This document shows positions 23,082 to 35,645 of a DNA stretch of 64,000 bases, piece by piece. The position numbers and the translations under genes are program-made. The DNA comes from Cucumis sativus. Taxonomy: Eukaryota; Streptophyta; Magnoliopsida; Cucurbitales; Cucurbitaceae. The notes under the pieces are model-generated. The model saw nothing but the letters and a program-made list of their open reading frames with translations, was not told where the DNA came from and ran no database searches. Every line of letters begins with the position of its first letter. Position 1 is the stretch's first letter. The DNA lies in the NCBI RefSeq assembly GCF_000004075.3, contig NC_026657.2:36504732-36568731 (forward strand), read 5' to 3'.

Positions 23082-23429
23082 ATGGCGGAGGAAGTAAATT
23101 AATGGAGGTCTTAACTCAATTGTTCTATTGGATGTTAATAAAAATAAATTCTAAATTTTAGAATTATGTTTTTAAGGTGTTTGATGCCTATGATGTAATA
23201 TTGTAATGTAAGAAATTATATAAAAATCTCTATTTTTTTTTTTTTTTTATCGATTCTACTTTTCATTCGGGATAAAACTCATTTACTTAAATTTCGTGTG
23301 AAATCCAACAATAGACCAATATAGTATATAATTCAAAAGAATAAAATTCAATAGATATCTATGCACAATAAATAATTGATGACAATGATAAATAAAATAA
23401 AGGAATAACCGTAAATATATCAATTAGAT

Positions 23430-23600
23430 TCAAAATAATAAAGTATATAATAATATTTAAATTTTTTTTGTAAATATAGTAAAATCTATCAAATTTATCA
23501 ATGATAGACCAATATTGACTGTCTATCAATAATAGAAGTCATGAATATATTTTGCTATATTTGTAATTTTTTTAAAATGTTGTTATATACTTAATTGTTA
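23430..23600. mobile_element. AT-rich MITE-like copy (aaatatagcaaaatctatca type)
   Basis: It contains gtaaatatagtaaaatc, a tatcaatgatagacc / gtctatcaataatag inverted core and ttttgctatatttgtaatt, mirroring the copy at about 16120-16320. No coding content. Confidence 0.45.
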
Positions 23601-24400
23601 TTTCTAAAATTGTCACCATTTATAATTACCTTAAATTAAAATAAACTTTATGTAGAAAGTTGAAGACATTTTCAAAATATATGATATAAAAATAGAAATA
23701 AAAGTTAATAGAACCAAAAGATCATTTTTTAAATGGTATATGTAACACGACCCAACTTTTTATATTAAGTTGATGTCATTACCACTAAAACAAATAAAGA
23801 ATTTTTATTTAAAATAAAATAAAATACTAAATTTTAAAAGAAACACGATAAATATTTATTTATAAAATGTAAGTAGAGTGGGTAAAGAAAATATTAGATA
23901 AAATACTAGTTCGGCCCCTATTCGAAATAGATAGAAAATATCTAAAAGTATTCATGAGTTCTGACGTAAATCAAATGTTGAAAACATAAACTTGAAAGAA
24001 AACATAAATTGTCCCCTATGGCGAACTACAACCATTTCTTGTCATTCGTCAGCTTATTTTTACCTCTACCTTTGCCTCCACTACTAGTCCCGTTACGTGT
24101 CTGTTAACTACGTGTCTTAACTTCCCGCTGCTACTACTACTTAATAATAATAATAATTTATTGCGAGTGAGATCCACTTTTCCAATTTGACAAAAAAAAA
24201 AAAAAAAAACCATTGTTTTGAAAATACCCCTTTTTCCAATTTGTTTTAAAAACAACCCTTTTTTTTTCAATTGTCTCCTATAATGGTCCATATCATTGAT
24301 TTAAAATTAAATTTCAAAACCATTTTTTCTTCTCCCTGACGAACTAATTAATGATATCTTAGATGAGGGATAACCAATTTCGCAACTGCTAATATCTTCA
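23601..24400. other. Upstream intergenic region of P450-2
   Basis: No gene is seen. It holds A and T runs (for example 24190-24208), and a small less AT-rich patch at 24020-24130. No convincing TATA box was found in the 300 bases before the P450-2 start. Confidence 0.4.
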
Positions 24401-24433
24401 CCATTATCATTGGGGCTTCCCACAGGCATCGCC

Positions 24434-26599
24434 ATGGCAGATCACATAATTTCTCCATATGGTATCAACATCTCCATAGTTGGATTACTCTTCCTCTTCC
24501 CTATTCTCATCTTCTCATATTATATTATTCTAATTCTCAAGAACAAAGCTACAACATTACCTCATAAACTCCGATCGCAACCCCCTGAAGTAGCGGGCGG
24601 ATGGCCGATCATTGGCCATCTACTCCTCCTCAGAACTCACTCTATGCTCCCCCACGAAACCTTTGGAGCATTGGCCGACAAATATGGCCCGATATTCCTA
24701 ATCCGACTCGGCGTCCATCCAACTCTGGTCATAAACAATTGGGAAATCGCCAAAGAATGCTACACAACTCTTGATTCAATCGTCTCATCCCGACCCAAGA
24801 CTTCAATTCAAAAGGAATTAAGCTACAACTTCGCCGGGTTTGGGTTCAGGCCAAAGTACGATGCTTTTTACCGAAACATGCGTAAAATGGCAGTCTCCGA
24901 AGTGCTTTCGAATAGCCGTCTGGAAATACAGAGAGATATGAGAGTTTATGAGGTGAACAGAGGAGTGAAGGAGATATACAACTCATGGACAGAGTACAGA
25001 AATGAGGATTTAATTGCTGTCGATTTGGATGAATGGATTGGGAATATTAATTTGAATGTGATTTTGAGGATGGTTTGTGGGAAGCGGATGGCTGAGGGGT
25101 CGGAGATGGAACGATGTCGGAAAGCGATGAGGGGGTTTTTTGAATTGGCAGGTCAGGTAACGGTGGGAGATGCGATTCCATTTCTAAAATTTTTGGATTT
25201 GGGTGGTTATTTGAAGACGACTAAGGAAGTTTTTAAGGAATTGGATTGTATCATGGAGGAATGGCTTGAAGAACATCGTCAGAAGAAGAGAGACGCCGGC
25301 GCCAGTGCTGGTGCCGCGGAGAAGGGTCTCATGGGTGTGATGCCTTTGCTTCTCAAAGGGATGGAGCTTGATGGGTATGATGCTGATACTGTCGTTAAAG
25401 CCACTTGCCTGGTATGCTATTAACACTTATTTATTCATGAGCTATCACTATATATACATTCGAAAAAATTACAAAAACACAGTTTAGGTTTTCCTTTCAA
25501 AAGTGAAACACTTTTAAAGACTTATGATTTTGTTGTGATCCTCTCCAAGATTTCATCCCCGCTGGGATGCATTTTACTATGTTCATAAAAACTTGGGACA
25601 AATTTCTGATACACAAAATTACATGAAATCTCGAGGATGATCTAAATCGATTGAGATTGCTCGAGAAAAACAAAATCGTAAGTTTTTGAAAAGTGTCCTA
25701 CTAATTTTGAAATGCAAAACTTAAATGGTATTGTTTTTGTCATTTTGATATATTTTGTAAATATTTTTGTTCATTTAATGTTTGAAAAATCTCACAAATA
25801 AGATCTGTAAGATGTTTATTTTAGAATTATTATTCTCATAATAATCAACCAGCTGATAATATAAATTTGAGATATTGTGTAACACAACTTCTCTATCATA
25901 CATTTAGCCATAAAATCTGTCAATAACCTTGGCAACTGTATTTAAAGAATTTCTTTTCTTTTATGGTAGACACTTATTTCTGGAGGAACCGATACAATGA
26001 CAGTAACTATAACATGGGCAATCTCATTGTTACTTAACAACCAAGATGCATTAAGAAGAGTACAAGAGGAGTTAGACATCCATGTTGGAAACAAAAGACT
26101 AGTGAATGAATCAGACATAAACAAGCTAGTGTATCTTCAAGCTGTAATCAAAGAGACATTAAGGTTGTACCCAGCAGGGCCATTGTCTGGGGCTCGAGAG
26201 GTAACCGAGGATTGCACAATTGGAGGCTACAATGTGGCGTCAGGCACACACCTTATCACAAACATTTGGAAGATTCAGAGGGACCCTCGAGTTTGGACAG
26301 AGCCTTCAAAGTTCAAACCGGAGAGGTTTCTTAGTAGCCATAACTATGACTACATGGATGTGAAGGGCCAACATTTTGAATTGTCTCCATTTGGTTATGG
26401 AAGAAGGGTCTGCCCTGGGTTAGGTATTAGCCTTATGATGACGCCATTGGTGTTGGCTAGTTTGATTCATTCGTTTGATGTTACAACTTATGATGATGAA
26501 CCAGTGGACATGGCTGCAAACCTTGGGCTCACCATGCGCAGAGTCAAACCTCTTCATGTTCTCGTTAAGCCGCGTCTCCTAGCTACTGCTTATGCATAA
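24434..26599 (+). CDS. Cytochrome P450, CYP82 family (P450-2)
   Basis: Two exons, 24434-25411 and 25970-26599, phase-0 intron after KATCL, 535 residues. The start is the first ATG (MADHIIS); the frame is open a little further upstream but without an ATG. The membrane anchor is followed by PPEVAGGWPIIGHL, shared exactly with P450-1. The I-helix is GGTDT (Asp334), ETLR lies at 388-391, PERF at 443-446, and the heme loop FGYGRRVCPG has Cys474. A charged Ala/Gly-rich insert (KKRDAGASAGAAEKG) stands before the exon end. The family role is as for other CYP82 enzymes: ER-anchored oxidation of a specialised metabolite, substrate unknown. The shared hinge, intron place and C-terminal pattern (VLVKPRLLA) make P450-1 its closest neighbour, consistent with tandem duplication. 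Confidence 0.93.
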
Positions 26600-27180
26600 T
26601 CTCAGGCAACTTTAACTTGTACTGCTTTTGTAGTCTCTATGCATCACCTCCAATTCAACCACGAAGAAAAACGTTTTAAAGTATATTTTAAAAGAAAATT
26701 TTAGCACAAGTCAACCTATAATCGATCAATAGCTGTATGCCAACTTAGAATATAGTATTATGAGATGAATAAACTTGTAGAGTGGAATAAAAATAAATGT
26801 AATAATTATAGTTTATGCTAAAGTTTTTGATGGTAGGATGGTTTGTCTGAACAAAATTGATAATAAAAATCAATGTTATTGCAGCCTCAATCTTACCAAA
26901 TTTATAAACAAACTCTACAATTTTTAAATGCAAGGTGGATATTTGAACTCGAAATCTCTTGTTCATAGATACATACATGTGTCGGTTGATCTAATCTCAT
27001 ATTGACCAAACTTCTATAGATTTTAAAAACACTAAATTACAAACTTTTAATTAAACTCATTAAATTTGAACATAATAACTAATTTAATTTTAATAAAGTC
27101 ACTTATTTCAATTTAATTATAATTATATCAGTTAACTTTTAAAATAATAATAATATATTATTGATTAATAAAGAGTAATA
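26600..27180. other. 3' flank of P450-2
   Basis: AT-rich sequence with no gene. The first 60-100 bases are presumably 3' UTR. An open frame on the minus strand at 26745-26978 has no recognisable feature. Confidence 0.4.
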
Positions 27181-27580
27181 ATTGAAAATTGTGAATTTTT
27201 TTTCTTGATGGACCTAGATCTCTTTTTGGTATTTGTCCATCAAGAAACCCTTCCATAATAGGCCTCGTTCATCAAGAAAACATAACTAACTTGATGGCCA
27301 TTGCTAGTCAACTAATATATTTTTCTTAATGTTTATTGTCCATCGAAAAATAGTTTTTTTGACGTTTGTGGACCATCAACAAAACTAAGTGAACTTTTCC
27401 TATCAAGGAAATCAAGAATATATCTTTTTACGTTTTTTTCGTATTTCTTCAACAAAATAAGGGAACTTTTCTTGACATACATGACCGTCAAGATAAACAT
27501 ATTTTTCTTGATGGTCTTTTGCCATGAGCATCAAGAAATCAAAATTTGTGTGCGTCAAGAAAACCAAATTTGTGGTAGTG
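27180..27580. mobile_element. CACTA-like non-autonomous element, second copy of the 22-kb family
   Basis: Words ttcttgatgg and ccatcaagaaa alternate through the block (about 27205, 27235, 27265 and 27510) and it ends ACCAAATTTGTGGTAGTG at 27563-27580, an inverse CACTAC terminus. The same terminus and words occur at 22502-22519. The left terminus is not identified. Confidence 0.5.
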
Positions 27581-27589
27581 TAAGATGGA

Positions 27590-28560
27590 TAATGTGACTC
27601 ATATGGATGACTGATATGCAATGGCTAATATGTTATAACGCAGGATATATTAATCATATGATAAGAATGTTATGATTGACATTCATGCCATGTCATGTTA
27701 TTTATGATATGCTAAATGCTATGAACTGTGGTATTCTATTAACTTTATCTATTAAGATCGTACCCATATGACTGTCCCTCGGGATCACCACAATTTTTAT
27801 AACTGTGTGAGTTCAACGAGACCACCAGTCTGTCATGATATGTTTTATGAGTGGTCTGACTCACTTACAACTTGAATCTCTTACGCGTTTCTTCAAGTTC
27901 GTTGAAGACCAATTTCTCTTAGGTGTTCCTTCAAGTTCACCGAAGACTAGTTTCTCTTAGGTGTTCCTCAGAATTCACCAAAGACCATGTGTTCCTACAA
28001 GATCATTAGATAGCGTGTGTTTGGAAGCACGATAGTTTTTGGGTACTTCTTTACTGAACCCTAATGGAAAGTTAGGAGACACCTAGTGGGACTATTAGTG
28101 GATTACTGAGTATATGTTTATACTCACTCTTTCTATGTTTAATTTTTCAGGCAGAGGTAGAGGTAGATGAAAGCTGGTGGAAAAGAAGTGACTGTGACTT
28201 ACCATAGGGAATATTGTATGTTTACAGTATTTTTAGTTGAGTTTATCGAACTCGTGAATTATTTCGATGTTATTTTCTTTAAAAGTTAGATAGGGCTCAA
28301 AATAGAACTAAATTTTCTAGTATTTATTTCTATCTTTCTAAATTATGAGTTACAAACGAGTATTTAAAATTCTTTATTTAAGAACTTGGTTTCCTCGTTC
28401 TCATTTAAATGAAGTCAAATTGTTATTTATTTTAGTACTAATGACCTTAGCTTAGTATATAAAGAGTTGGATCGTTACGAAAATATTATCGGGTTGTACT
28501 TATATTAGTCGACCATATTGGTTTAGATAACTAACTTATGTGATTTAAAATGTACAGCTG
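27590..28560 (+). mobile_element. LTR-like retroelement block, copy A
   Basis: Long collinear similarity to 30900-31990 in the same orientation. Shared landmarks in order: gatatattaatcatatgata, gtcccTcGGGATCACCAC, ttatgagtggtctga, a tctcttaggtgttcct minisatellite (three units from 27877, 27915 and 27953), gatagcgtgtgtttggaagc, aatggaaagtta, cctagtgggacta, and tttttcaggcagaggtagag. No coding frame. The layout resembles the LTR or 3' non-coding part of a Gypsy-type element. Confidence 0.55.
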
Positions 28561-29440
28561 CAAATATTAACAAATATACAAAAAAAAAAAAAATCATAAT
28601 CTATCTATGATGGACAAGGATAGATAACTACCTACATATATCTATATCTTGATAAACACATGTGATTGTTTATTGCAGACTACCATGAATAGACTAGTAT
28701 TTTGTGAAAAACAGCCAATAAATTTTTTAAAATTTTATTGTGTTAAAAGTCTTCTTTATGTTTGAATTTTATGGTTTGTTGATTTGAGAGACTTTCAATT
28801 GTACCACATACTTTGTAGAATAAAATGAAATAAAGATGCTTGCTTGGTTAATATAATTTTCATATGTTGTGGGCAATTCAGGAATTTCCTTGTCTTGTTT
28901 TCAAGAGTAACATAAATACTCATGTATGGTCACATCTTCTTTTATCACACTCTCATCACTAAATAAAGTATATAAAATATTTTTAAAAAAGAAGTGTAAG
29001 AAAAGGGTGTTGAGTGAACAATTTTGCTTCTAAGTAGATCCCTCTTTTCTCAATTCAACTTAAGAAATGATACAGACCAGAATTTCTACAATTGATGTCA
29101 TGAATTCCCATTGCTAGAGGGCAAAAAGATACCTCTTTTCTCAGCTTCAGGTCTTCCTCCGGTTGTTTATGCTTGTATAGAAATCATGTTATATATATTA
29201 TGATATTTACACTGATTTTGATTAAGGACTATGGTTCTATACTTGTAAATTATTCAAACTTGATTGAAAATGATGAATATTACAAAGTGTATTGTAGCGT
29301 ATATATATTAAAGTGTCGACCATTTGTTTCTATATGTGTGTTATGTATTATAACATTATTGTCATTCAAATGGTTCGTGTAGTGGCAGAGCGACAAGGAG
29401 AACAGAAAAAAATTGTTGTAATTAAAGAACTTGCAACAGG
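28560..29440. other. Unassigned AT-rich region
   Basis: No gene is seen. It contains an A run and gatagata/tatctat words near 28570-28650 and a short open frame at 29173-29382 with no recognisable domain. Confidence 0.35.
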
Positions 29441-29944
29441 AAATAAATGCCATAATATATGAATTTGTTACATTCTATAATTGTCGTCAATATTAAAACA
29501 ATGACATTTCTGTTATAAAAAACCTGTCACGATTGTCCTATATTTGACAGAAAAATATCATCAATAACAAAACAATGACATTTAATTTTATAAAGCTGTC
29601 ATGATTGGCTTATATTTAACAGGAAATTTTTTCATAAAATACGAATTCGTGACATTTTTTAACTGTCGTCAATTTCGAAAAGATGACATTTCTTTTTATA
29701 AAAACTGTCCCGATTGACATATCCTTGACATTTAGAAAATGTCATAATTAACGAATTTGCGACATTTTTTTAACTGTCGTTAATATGCAAATGATGACAA
29801 TTATTGGTTGTCATAATATAAAATATGACAGTTTTCGAAAACTGTCATAGAAGAACTTTCCATGACTCCCAACTGTAAATAACTGTCACATATTTTATTT
29901 GTGATAGAAAATAAATATCGTCGTAGACCATTTTTGTTGTATTG
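29440..29944. mobile_element. CACTA-like non-autonomous element (tgacattt/aactgtc family)
   Basis: The words gacattttttaactgtcgt and aatgacatttctttttata recur three to four times with a period near 100 bases, with inverted partners such as gacagttttcgaaaactgtc (a near-perfect palindrome, 29827-29846). It ends TTTTTGTTGTATTG (29931-29944), one change from the usual TTGTAGTG terminus. Confidence 0.5.
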
Positions 29945-30880
29945 TTTATTTGTATGTTATGAGGTTTAAGTAAAGTTGTAAAAATTATTTGGTTCTATTG
30001 AAATTGAAATTTATTAAATAATTTAGATGTTATTTAATTAAATTGAATAGAGAATATTTGATATTTGGAAAAGATAACTATTTTTGGAAGATAAAAGTTA
30101 ATTTGATGAGAGATTTATTTGAGGAAATAGAAAGTGAATTTTATTTAATTAGATGAAAAAGTAAAGTTAATTGTATAATAAAATATAATTATAATCGTTG
30201 AAAAATAAGATAATTAATGAAGACATATATGGTTGATTTGATTGGACGAGAAAATATGATGGATTTAATTAAGAGAATAATTGTTTAAATAAATATATAC
30301 GTTTATTATATATTTTGGTGAGAGAATAATAATAATAATAATAAAGTACTATTATTATGATTATTTATGGTTATAAATGCCTAAGATTTTATGCATATAA
30401 AAAATTTATTATTGAGGAAAAATAATGAGAATTAAAATATATGTATATATTGGTATTATATATATATAAGAAAAAGGAAAAGAAAAAGAAAATAATAATG
30501 ATAAATATTATTATTGTTTGGGTCTATAAATAGCATTATTCGAATGCTTAATTGAGAAGAGAGAGAAAAAAAGGAGAGAAAACGTTATTCATCTTCTTCA
30601 CTAAGACAAAGCTAGGGATGCAATCTTGAAGATTTAAATGACGAATGTTTTCTATCAAGGTTAAATTGGTTTTAACATCAATTTTGGATAAGTTAATTTG
30701 TGAGAATTTTTTTAGGATGACTAATTGTTAATTCTATTAATTAAGATACTTAAAATTTCTCTTATGATTAAGATTGAATTAATTGGAAATTTTTTACTAT
30801 CAGCAAATGACTATTTTTAGCTAATCTCGAGGTAAGAGATTCTACTACTGATCTTTCGAAACAAAATTAAGAGTTTGCAT
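29945..30880. other. AT-rich intergenic DNA
   Basis: Without genes. An (AAT)n tract lies at about 30328-30342. A possible TATA (TATAAATAG) lies near 30525, followed by a purine-rich leader-like stretch, gagaagagagagaaaaaaag. This could be the start of a retroelement transcript running toward copy B. Confidence 0.3.
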
Positions 30881-30899
30881 GTATTTTTCATTATGTATT

Positions 30900-31990
30900 G
30901 ATGTAACTAAGGTGTATAATGTGACAGATATGGATGATTGATATAAATAGCTACCATAGATGATCGATATGTTATGACTTATTTATTATGACTGATATGA
31001 CTGAGACATGTTATGATACATGATATATTAATCACATGATAAAGACATTATAATTGATATTCATGTCATGTTATGTTGTTTATGTTATGCTACATGTTAT
31101 GGACTGTGGTCTTATATTAACTTTGTCTATTAGGGTCATACCCATATATATGGGTGTCCCTTGGGATCACCACCTTTTTATGGCTGTGTGAGTTTGACGA
31201 GAGCACTAGTATATGTTTTATGAGTGGTCTGATGGGGTCACTTACAACCCGATTCTCTTTTGCGTTCTTTCGGGTCGTCAAAGACTAATTTCTCTTAAGT
31301 GTTCCTTCGGGTCATCGAAAACCAATTTCTCTTAGGCGTTCCTTCGAGTCGTCAAAGACAGTTTCTCTTAGGCGTTCATTTTGTTAGTCGAAGACCAATT
31401 CCTCTTAGGTGTTCCTTCGGGTCACCAAAGACCAGTTTCTCTTAGGTGTTTCTTCGGGACTATCGAAAATCAGATGTGTTCCTACAGATTCTCAAGATAG
31501 CGTGTGTTTGAAAGCACAATAGTTATGAGGTTTTTCCTCATCGAGCCCCAATGGAAAGTTAACAAACATCTAGTGGGACTAGTAGTGGGTTCCTTACTAG
31601 GTATATTTTATATACTCACTATTTCCTATATTTAATATTTTAGGCAAAGGTAGAGGATTCGAAAAGCTGGCGAGCGACAGGAAGGATATGTGACATGTCA
31701 TATGGGGACACCGTTCTGCTTCCGCGTTTATGTATAACTTTTTCAGTATTTTCTTTTTAGACATGTTTATTTTATTTTAAAAAAATTTGTTACCCGTGTG
31801 GGTCATGTTTTCACAGTATTTTACTGAATTTGCAAATTTTATGTTTTTCGAATATTTATTTAATAAAAATTTCGTTAAAATCTTAGTTTTCCTCTCTTCA
31901 AGAAAGTGTCTTTTGTTATTTATTTTTAAAGTAATGACATCAATTTAGTATAAAAAGTTGGATCGTTTTATCACATGTTGAGTTAGATGA
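30900..31990 (+). mobile_element. LTR-like retroelement block, copy B
   Basis: Diverged relative of 27590-28560 in the same orientation, with a longer minisatellite. Ends with gttggatcgtt (near 31955), shared with copy A (near 28465). No protein-coding remnant is visible between the two copies that would show they are the two LTRs of one element; the 29.44-29.94 kb CACTA-like element sits between them. Confidence 0.55.
31254..31476 (+). repeat. 37-bp minisatellite, six units
   Basis: Units begin tctcttaggtgttccttcgg and start at 31254, 31291, 31328, 31364, 31401 and 31438. Each ends in a caaagacca(a/g)tt motif. Copy A has three units of the same repeat at 27877-27990. The phase is about 37 bp (one unit of 36). 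Confidence 0.85.
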
Positions 31991-32027
31991 GGTACGGGTT
32001 GAGTTAACTGATTTTTTGGGTTTGTAC

Positions 32028-32113
32028 ATGTGATTAAGACTTATTTGTGATTATGAAGTAGGAATTTTTTATGTGATTAAGACTTATTTGTGATTATGAA
32101 GTAGGAATTTTTT
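32028..32113 (+). repeat. 43-bp perfect tandem duplication
   Basis: The 43-bp unit starting atgtgattaagacttatttg occurs at 32028-32070 and again at 32071-32113 with essentially no change, so the duplication is young. Confidence 0.85.
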
Positions 32114-32523
32114 TGTTGTAGCTACCATTCTGAAATTTTATGTAAAAATAATATAGGTGAATTTTTTGAATTGTTCATATGGAGGGGGAGGGGTTGGAGT
32201 TGATTGGTACACTTAAGAACACCTACCATATTGTTGATTGGTATACTTTTGAGATTAGATTTATTATAGCTAGATAGTTTTGGAATTAGTTAGTTAATTA
32301 GGATGTTGAGTTGAATTCGTGACAATCTCATGAAATTATTTATATTACTTTTGTAAATGATATGAAATATTTATATATATGTAAAGTTTTGGAAATGATT
32401 ATAATATATATGGTGAAAGGTTTTATTTATATATGTTCAAGTTTTGAAACTATATTTGATGAATATCGTCGTTCATATATATTTTAAAAATTGTTGTTGG
32501 ACTACTATACAGGATTGTGGGAG

Positions 32524-33009
32524 CACAATACAAGAAAAAAATATAATTGACTTACAATTGTTTAAAAAAAGTTTGAAACATGCATGACAATTTATAAATG
32601 TCATAAAAAAATACATTTTGACAGTATTAAAATATCATAAACAAGTGCATTTTTTATGGTTTTTCAATGTCATAAACAATCAATTTATTGACGATTATTA
32701 AATGTCAGGAACACTCATACTTTTGAGAGTTTTTAAATGTCATAAACACCTATATACTTGACGGTTTTTAAATGTCATGAACACTCATACTCTTGACTAT
32801 TTTAAACTATGATGAAAACTTATACTCTTGATGTTTTTTAATTGTCATGAAAATTTATATACTTGAAGTTTATAACACGTCAACGTTCACTATTCTTTAC
32901 GTTTTTATCAACCATCAAAAACTTCGGCTTTCTTAGCTTCAGTGACAGTTTTAAACCGTCAAGAATAATCATTCTCGACCATTTAAAAATGTAAAGAGAG
33001 TCTATTGTG
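32524..33009. mobile_element. CACTA-like MITE with both ends (about 486 bp)
   Basis: It opens CACAATACAAGAAAA and closes TCTATTGTG, inverse at the outer 7 bases, close to the CACTACAAGAAAA consensus. The interior has many aaatgtcataaac / gacggtttttaaatgtc repeats and an internal hairpin-like pair (ttaaaccgtcaagaat). The 3-bp flanks (gag and tga) do not match, so the insertion is old or the ends are off by a base. A second, 5'-truncated member lies at 34606-34849. Confidence 0.6.
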
Positions 33010-34605
33010 TGAATATTTCATAATTAATAATTAAATTATCAACTAATTAATTACGAGTCTGTAGAACATGAATCACAGAAAATTTCAGTTGGTTTCAATA
33101 TCTAAAGGAATAAAATGAAATTAAAGTGTTTCATCACTTTCTAAAAAAGTTTAAAAATATTATACATAAAGTTAGCTTTCTCATCATAAAATGAGTCTAA
33201 TTTTTCATATATATTGATATTGTAAGTGTTTAAATAACATTTTGTTTTTCTTTTCAAGGTATTTTTGAAATCCAGAATTATGTGGACAAGATGCAGTTGA
33301 CGTAACTCTATTTTTGTGATGAAAATTCATGTTGTTTTGCTAAATCTTCAACATGCAAGCAGAAAATGCTATACCCTATCATAATCTTTTGAGCCAATAA
33401 TTCACTCAAAACAGAGTTAACCAAAGGCTGGGGCCTTATGGCCATGGGGAAGGGCCTACCCAAATATTGACAGCACTTCCCATTTCAACGAACAGAACAG
33501 TTAAAAATTAACTTGTGGCCTCAATTCACCACTTGTTTGATCAAATCTTTGATGATATTATGGATGAAAGTGACTCGTCTATTTATTATTCAACCTCATT
33601 TAATTGCCACAAGAAAATAAGATATCCCATACGCAACAACCTTAGTGAATTTAATTAGTCTACGTCTAAAGTTGAAATAAGTTGGTTTATCAGACGAACT
33701 ATATAGTATTAAGATTGTCTTATAATCTATTTTTAGGATAACAAAAAACAATCCCAAAACTGGCCAGTTATTCAATACTTCATTTGTAAGTAATTATTTT
33801 AAAATATAACTAATTTTTTTAGATTTTCTCTACAAATATTTGGGTGTAATGTAAATTGACGTCCGTCCTTTAAACTATTATTTGTAAAACATCAATGTGA
33901 TATGTTAGGTATATGTGAAAATATGACTACTAGTTTAGATTTCTAGATTTAAATTTACTTCATCATATTATATACATAATATAGTATTTAAATTAAATTA
34001 TAGACAAAAACATGAACTGATGTTGAAGCAGTCAAAGGCAGCTAACTTAATTAGCTAGGTTGGTTTTCACATAAGGGTAAGGATAATGCGTACGTGAAAC
34101 AACAAACACATGTTTCAACAATTTAAATGCTTTTATGCTTTATTTTATTTATTTTCACATAGCTCTCAATGCATATTTATTTTAGAAAAATTATTATAAA
34201 CGACACGTTTATTGAAAATATTTACAAAATGTAGCAAAATTTTAAATTCTATCAATGATAAATACGGATAGACATTGACAAACTTCTATAAATGTCTATA
34301 GATGTCATGCATGCATCGATAAAAAATGATAGAAATTTATCGTCTTTATAATTAATAAAATTTGAAAATGGTTCTATTTATAAACAGTTTGATTCAATTT
34401 TTCAATATTTGAAATTGCTCCTATTTATTTTAAAAATTAATTTACAATAAAAAACAATTCATTTATCCTTTACTATAAAAGAACTAATTATAGATAAAAA
34501 TATTGATAAAGAAACACATTATATACGAAAATATATATCCATTGCACATTATAATAAAATACATTACGGAATTTAAAAAAAAAGCTAGAGGACGGAAAAG
34601 TATTT
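33010..34605. other. AT-rich intergenic DNA with one palindromic MITE-like copy
   Basis: No gene is seen. At about 34210-34380 the words aaaatatttacaaaatgtag, aaattctatcaatgata and gatagaaatttatcg fit the palindromic AT-rich family described at 16.5 and 52.4 kb. The rest is unassigned. Confidence 0.4.
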
Positions 34606-34849
34606 AATTAAAAAAGGTTATCCAGACAGTTTTAAAATATCATAAACATTTAAATGGTTTTTAACTGTCATAAAAATTTATACTCTTAATGGTTTTTAAA
34701 ACGTCAACGTTCACTATTCTTGACGTTTTTATCAACCGTCAAGAATTTTGGTTTTTCTGACGTTGGCTTCAATGACAATTTTAAAACCGTCAAGAATAGT
34801 GATTCTTGACAGTTTAAAAGCGTCAAGAGAGCCTGTATTTGTAATAGTG
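34606..34849. mobile_element. CACTA-like MITE, truncated second copy
   Basis: It matches the right half of the 32.5-33.0 kb element: aacgtcaacgttcactattc, tttttatcaaccgtcaagaa, aaccgtcaagaatagtgatt and an end at ...GTATTTGTAATAGTG. The junction with Gypsy-derived sequence comes within about 15 bases of this end. Confidence 0.55.
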
Positions 34850-34864
34850 TTCCCTCTTTGAATA

Positions 34865-35545
34865 ACTATACGGGCTCTCATGTCATCCTCTCTTTCCCAA
34901 GTAGCTTTTTTGACCTCGTGGTTTTGCCAAAAAACTTTAACTAGTGCAATTCCTTAATTACGAAGCAATTTAACCTCTCTTGCCAAAATCTCAACTGGTT
35001 GCTCCTTATAGCTCCAGTTCTCACTAAATTGCAATGACTCATAATCGACTATATGTGTTGGATCTGTCACATATTTCCTCAGCATCGAGACATGAAATAA
35101 ATCATGAATTGTAGATAAAGAAGGAGACAATGCCAAACGGTAAGCTACAGGGCCAATCCTCTCAAGAATCTCAAATGACTCTACAAATCATGGACTTAGA
35201 TTTCCCTTCTTCTTAAACCTCATAACACCCTTCATAGGTGCTACCTTTAGAAAAACCATGTCTCCATAGATCAAACTCAAGATCTATACGTCATAAATCG
35301 GCGTAACTCTTCTGTCTCCTATGCGCTGTTAACATGCAGGTTCTAATCTTTTGTATGACCTCATTGGTGGTTTGAACTAGCTCGGGGCCTAACATCCTCT
35401 ATTCACCAACTTCACCTCAACGAACAGGGATCTACAACACTTACCATATAAAGCTTCAAAGCGTGTCATGCAAATGGCAGTCTGATAGCTATTATTACAA
35501 GCGAACTCCATAAAATGCAAATGGGAGTCCCAAGGGGTGTTATCA
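34865..35545 (-). pseudogene. Ty3/Gypsy integrase C-terminal relic
   Basis: On the minus strand, reading from high to low coordinates: integrase end (WDSHLHFMEFACNNSYQTA near 35535-35480, then FEALYGKCCRSL), the GDMVFLKVAPMKGVMRF block near 35260, ILERIGPVAYRLALSPSLS near 35150, FHVSMLRKYVTDPTH near 35080, and the tail VKVFWQNHEVKKATWERE near 34910. Stops and frameshifts occur at several places. The final block is the chromovirus-like C-terminal end of the polyprotein. The other Gypsy relic at 8.8-10.0 kb is a different insertion. Confidence 0.85.
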
Positions 35546-35645
35546 AACATCAATTTCACTAAGCATCAGAAACTCAAACAATAGAAAGAAGAATGAGAAA
35601 AACAAACATTTCTTTTTTACAAAGGACGAAGTTGTAATCCTTTAG

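Noticed and set aside
31254..31476. The 37-bp repeats as a CRISPR-like array
   Set aside because: The units are directly adjacent without unique spacers, lie inside an LTR-like block and belong to a plant genome. It is a minisatellite.
32521..33012. A clean 3-bp target-site duplication around the CACTA-like MITE
   Set aside because: The flanks gag and tga do not match at the ends chosen; the claim is not supported.
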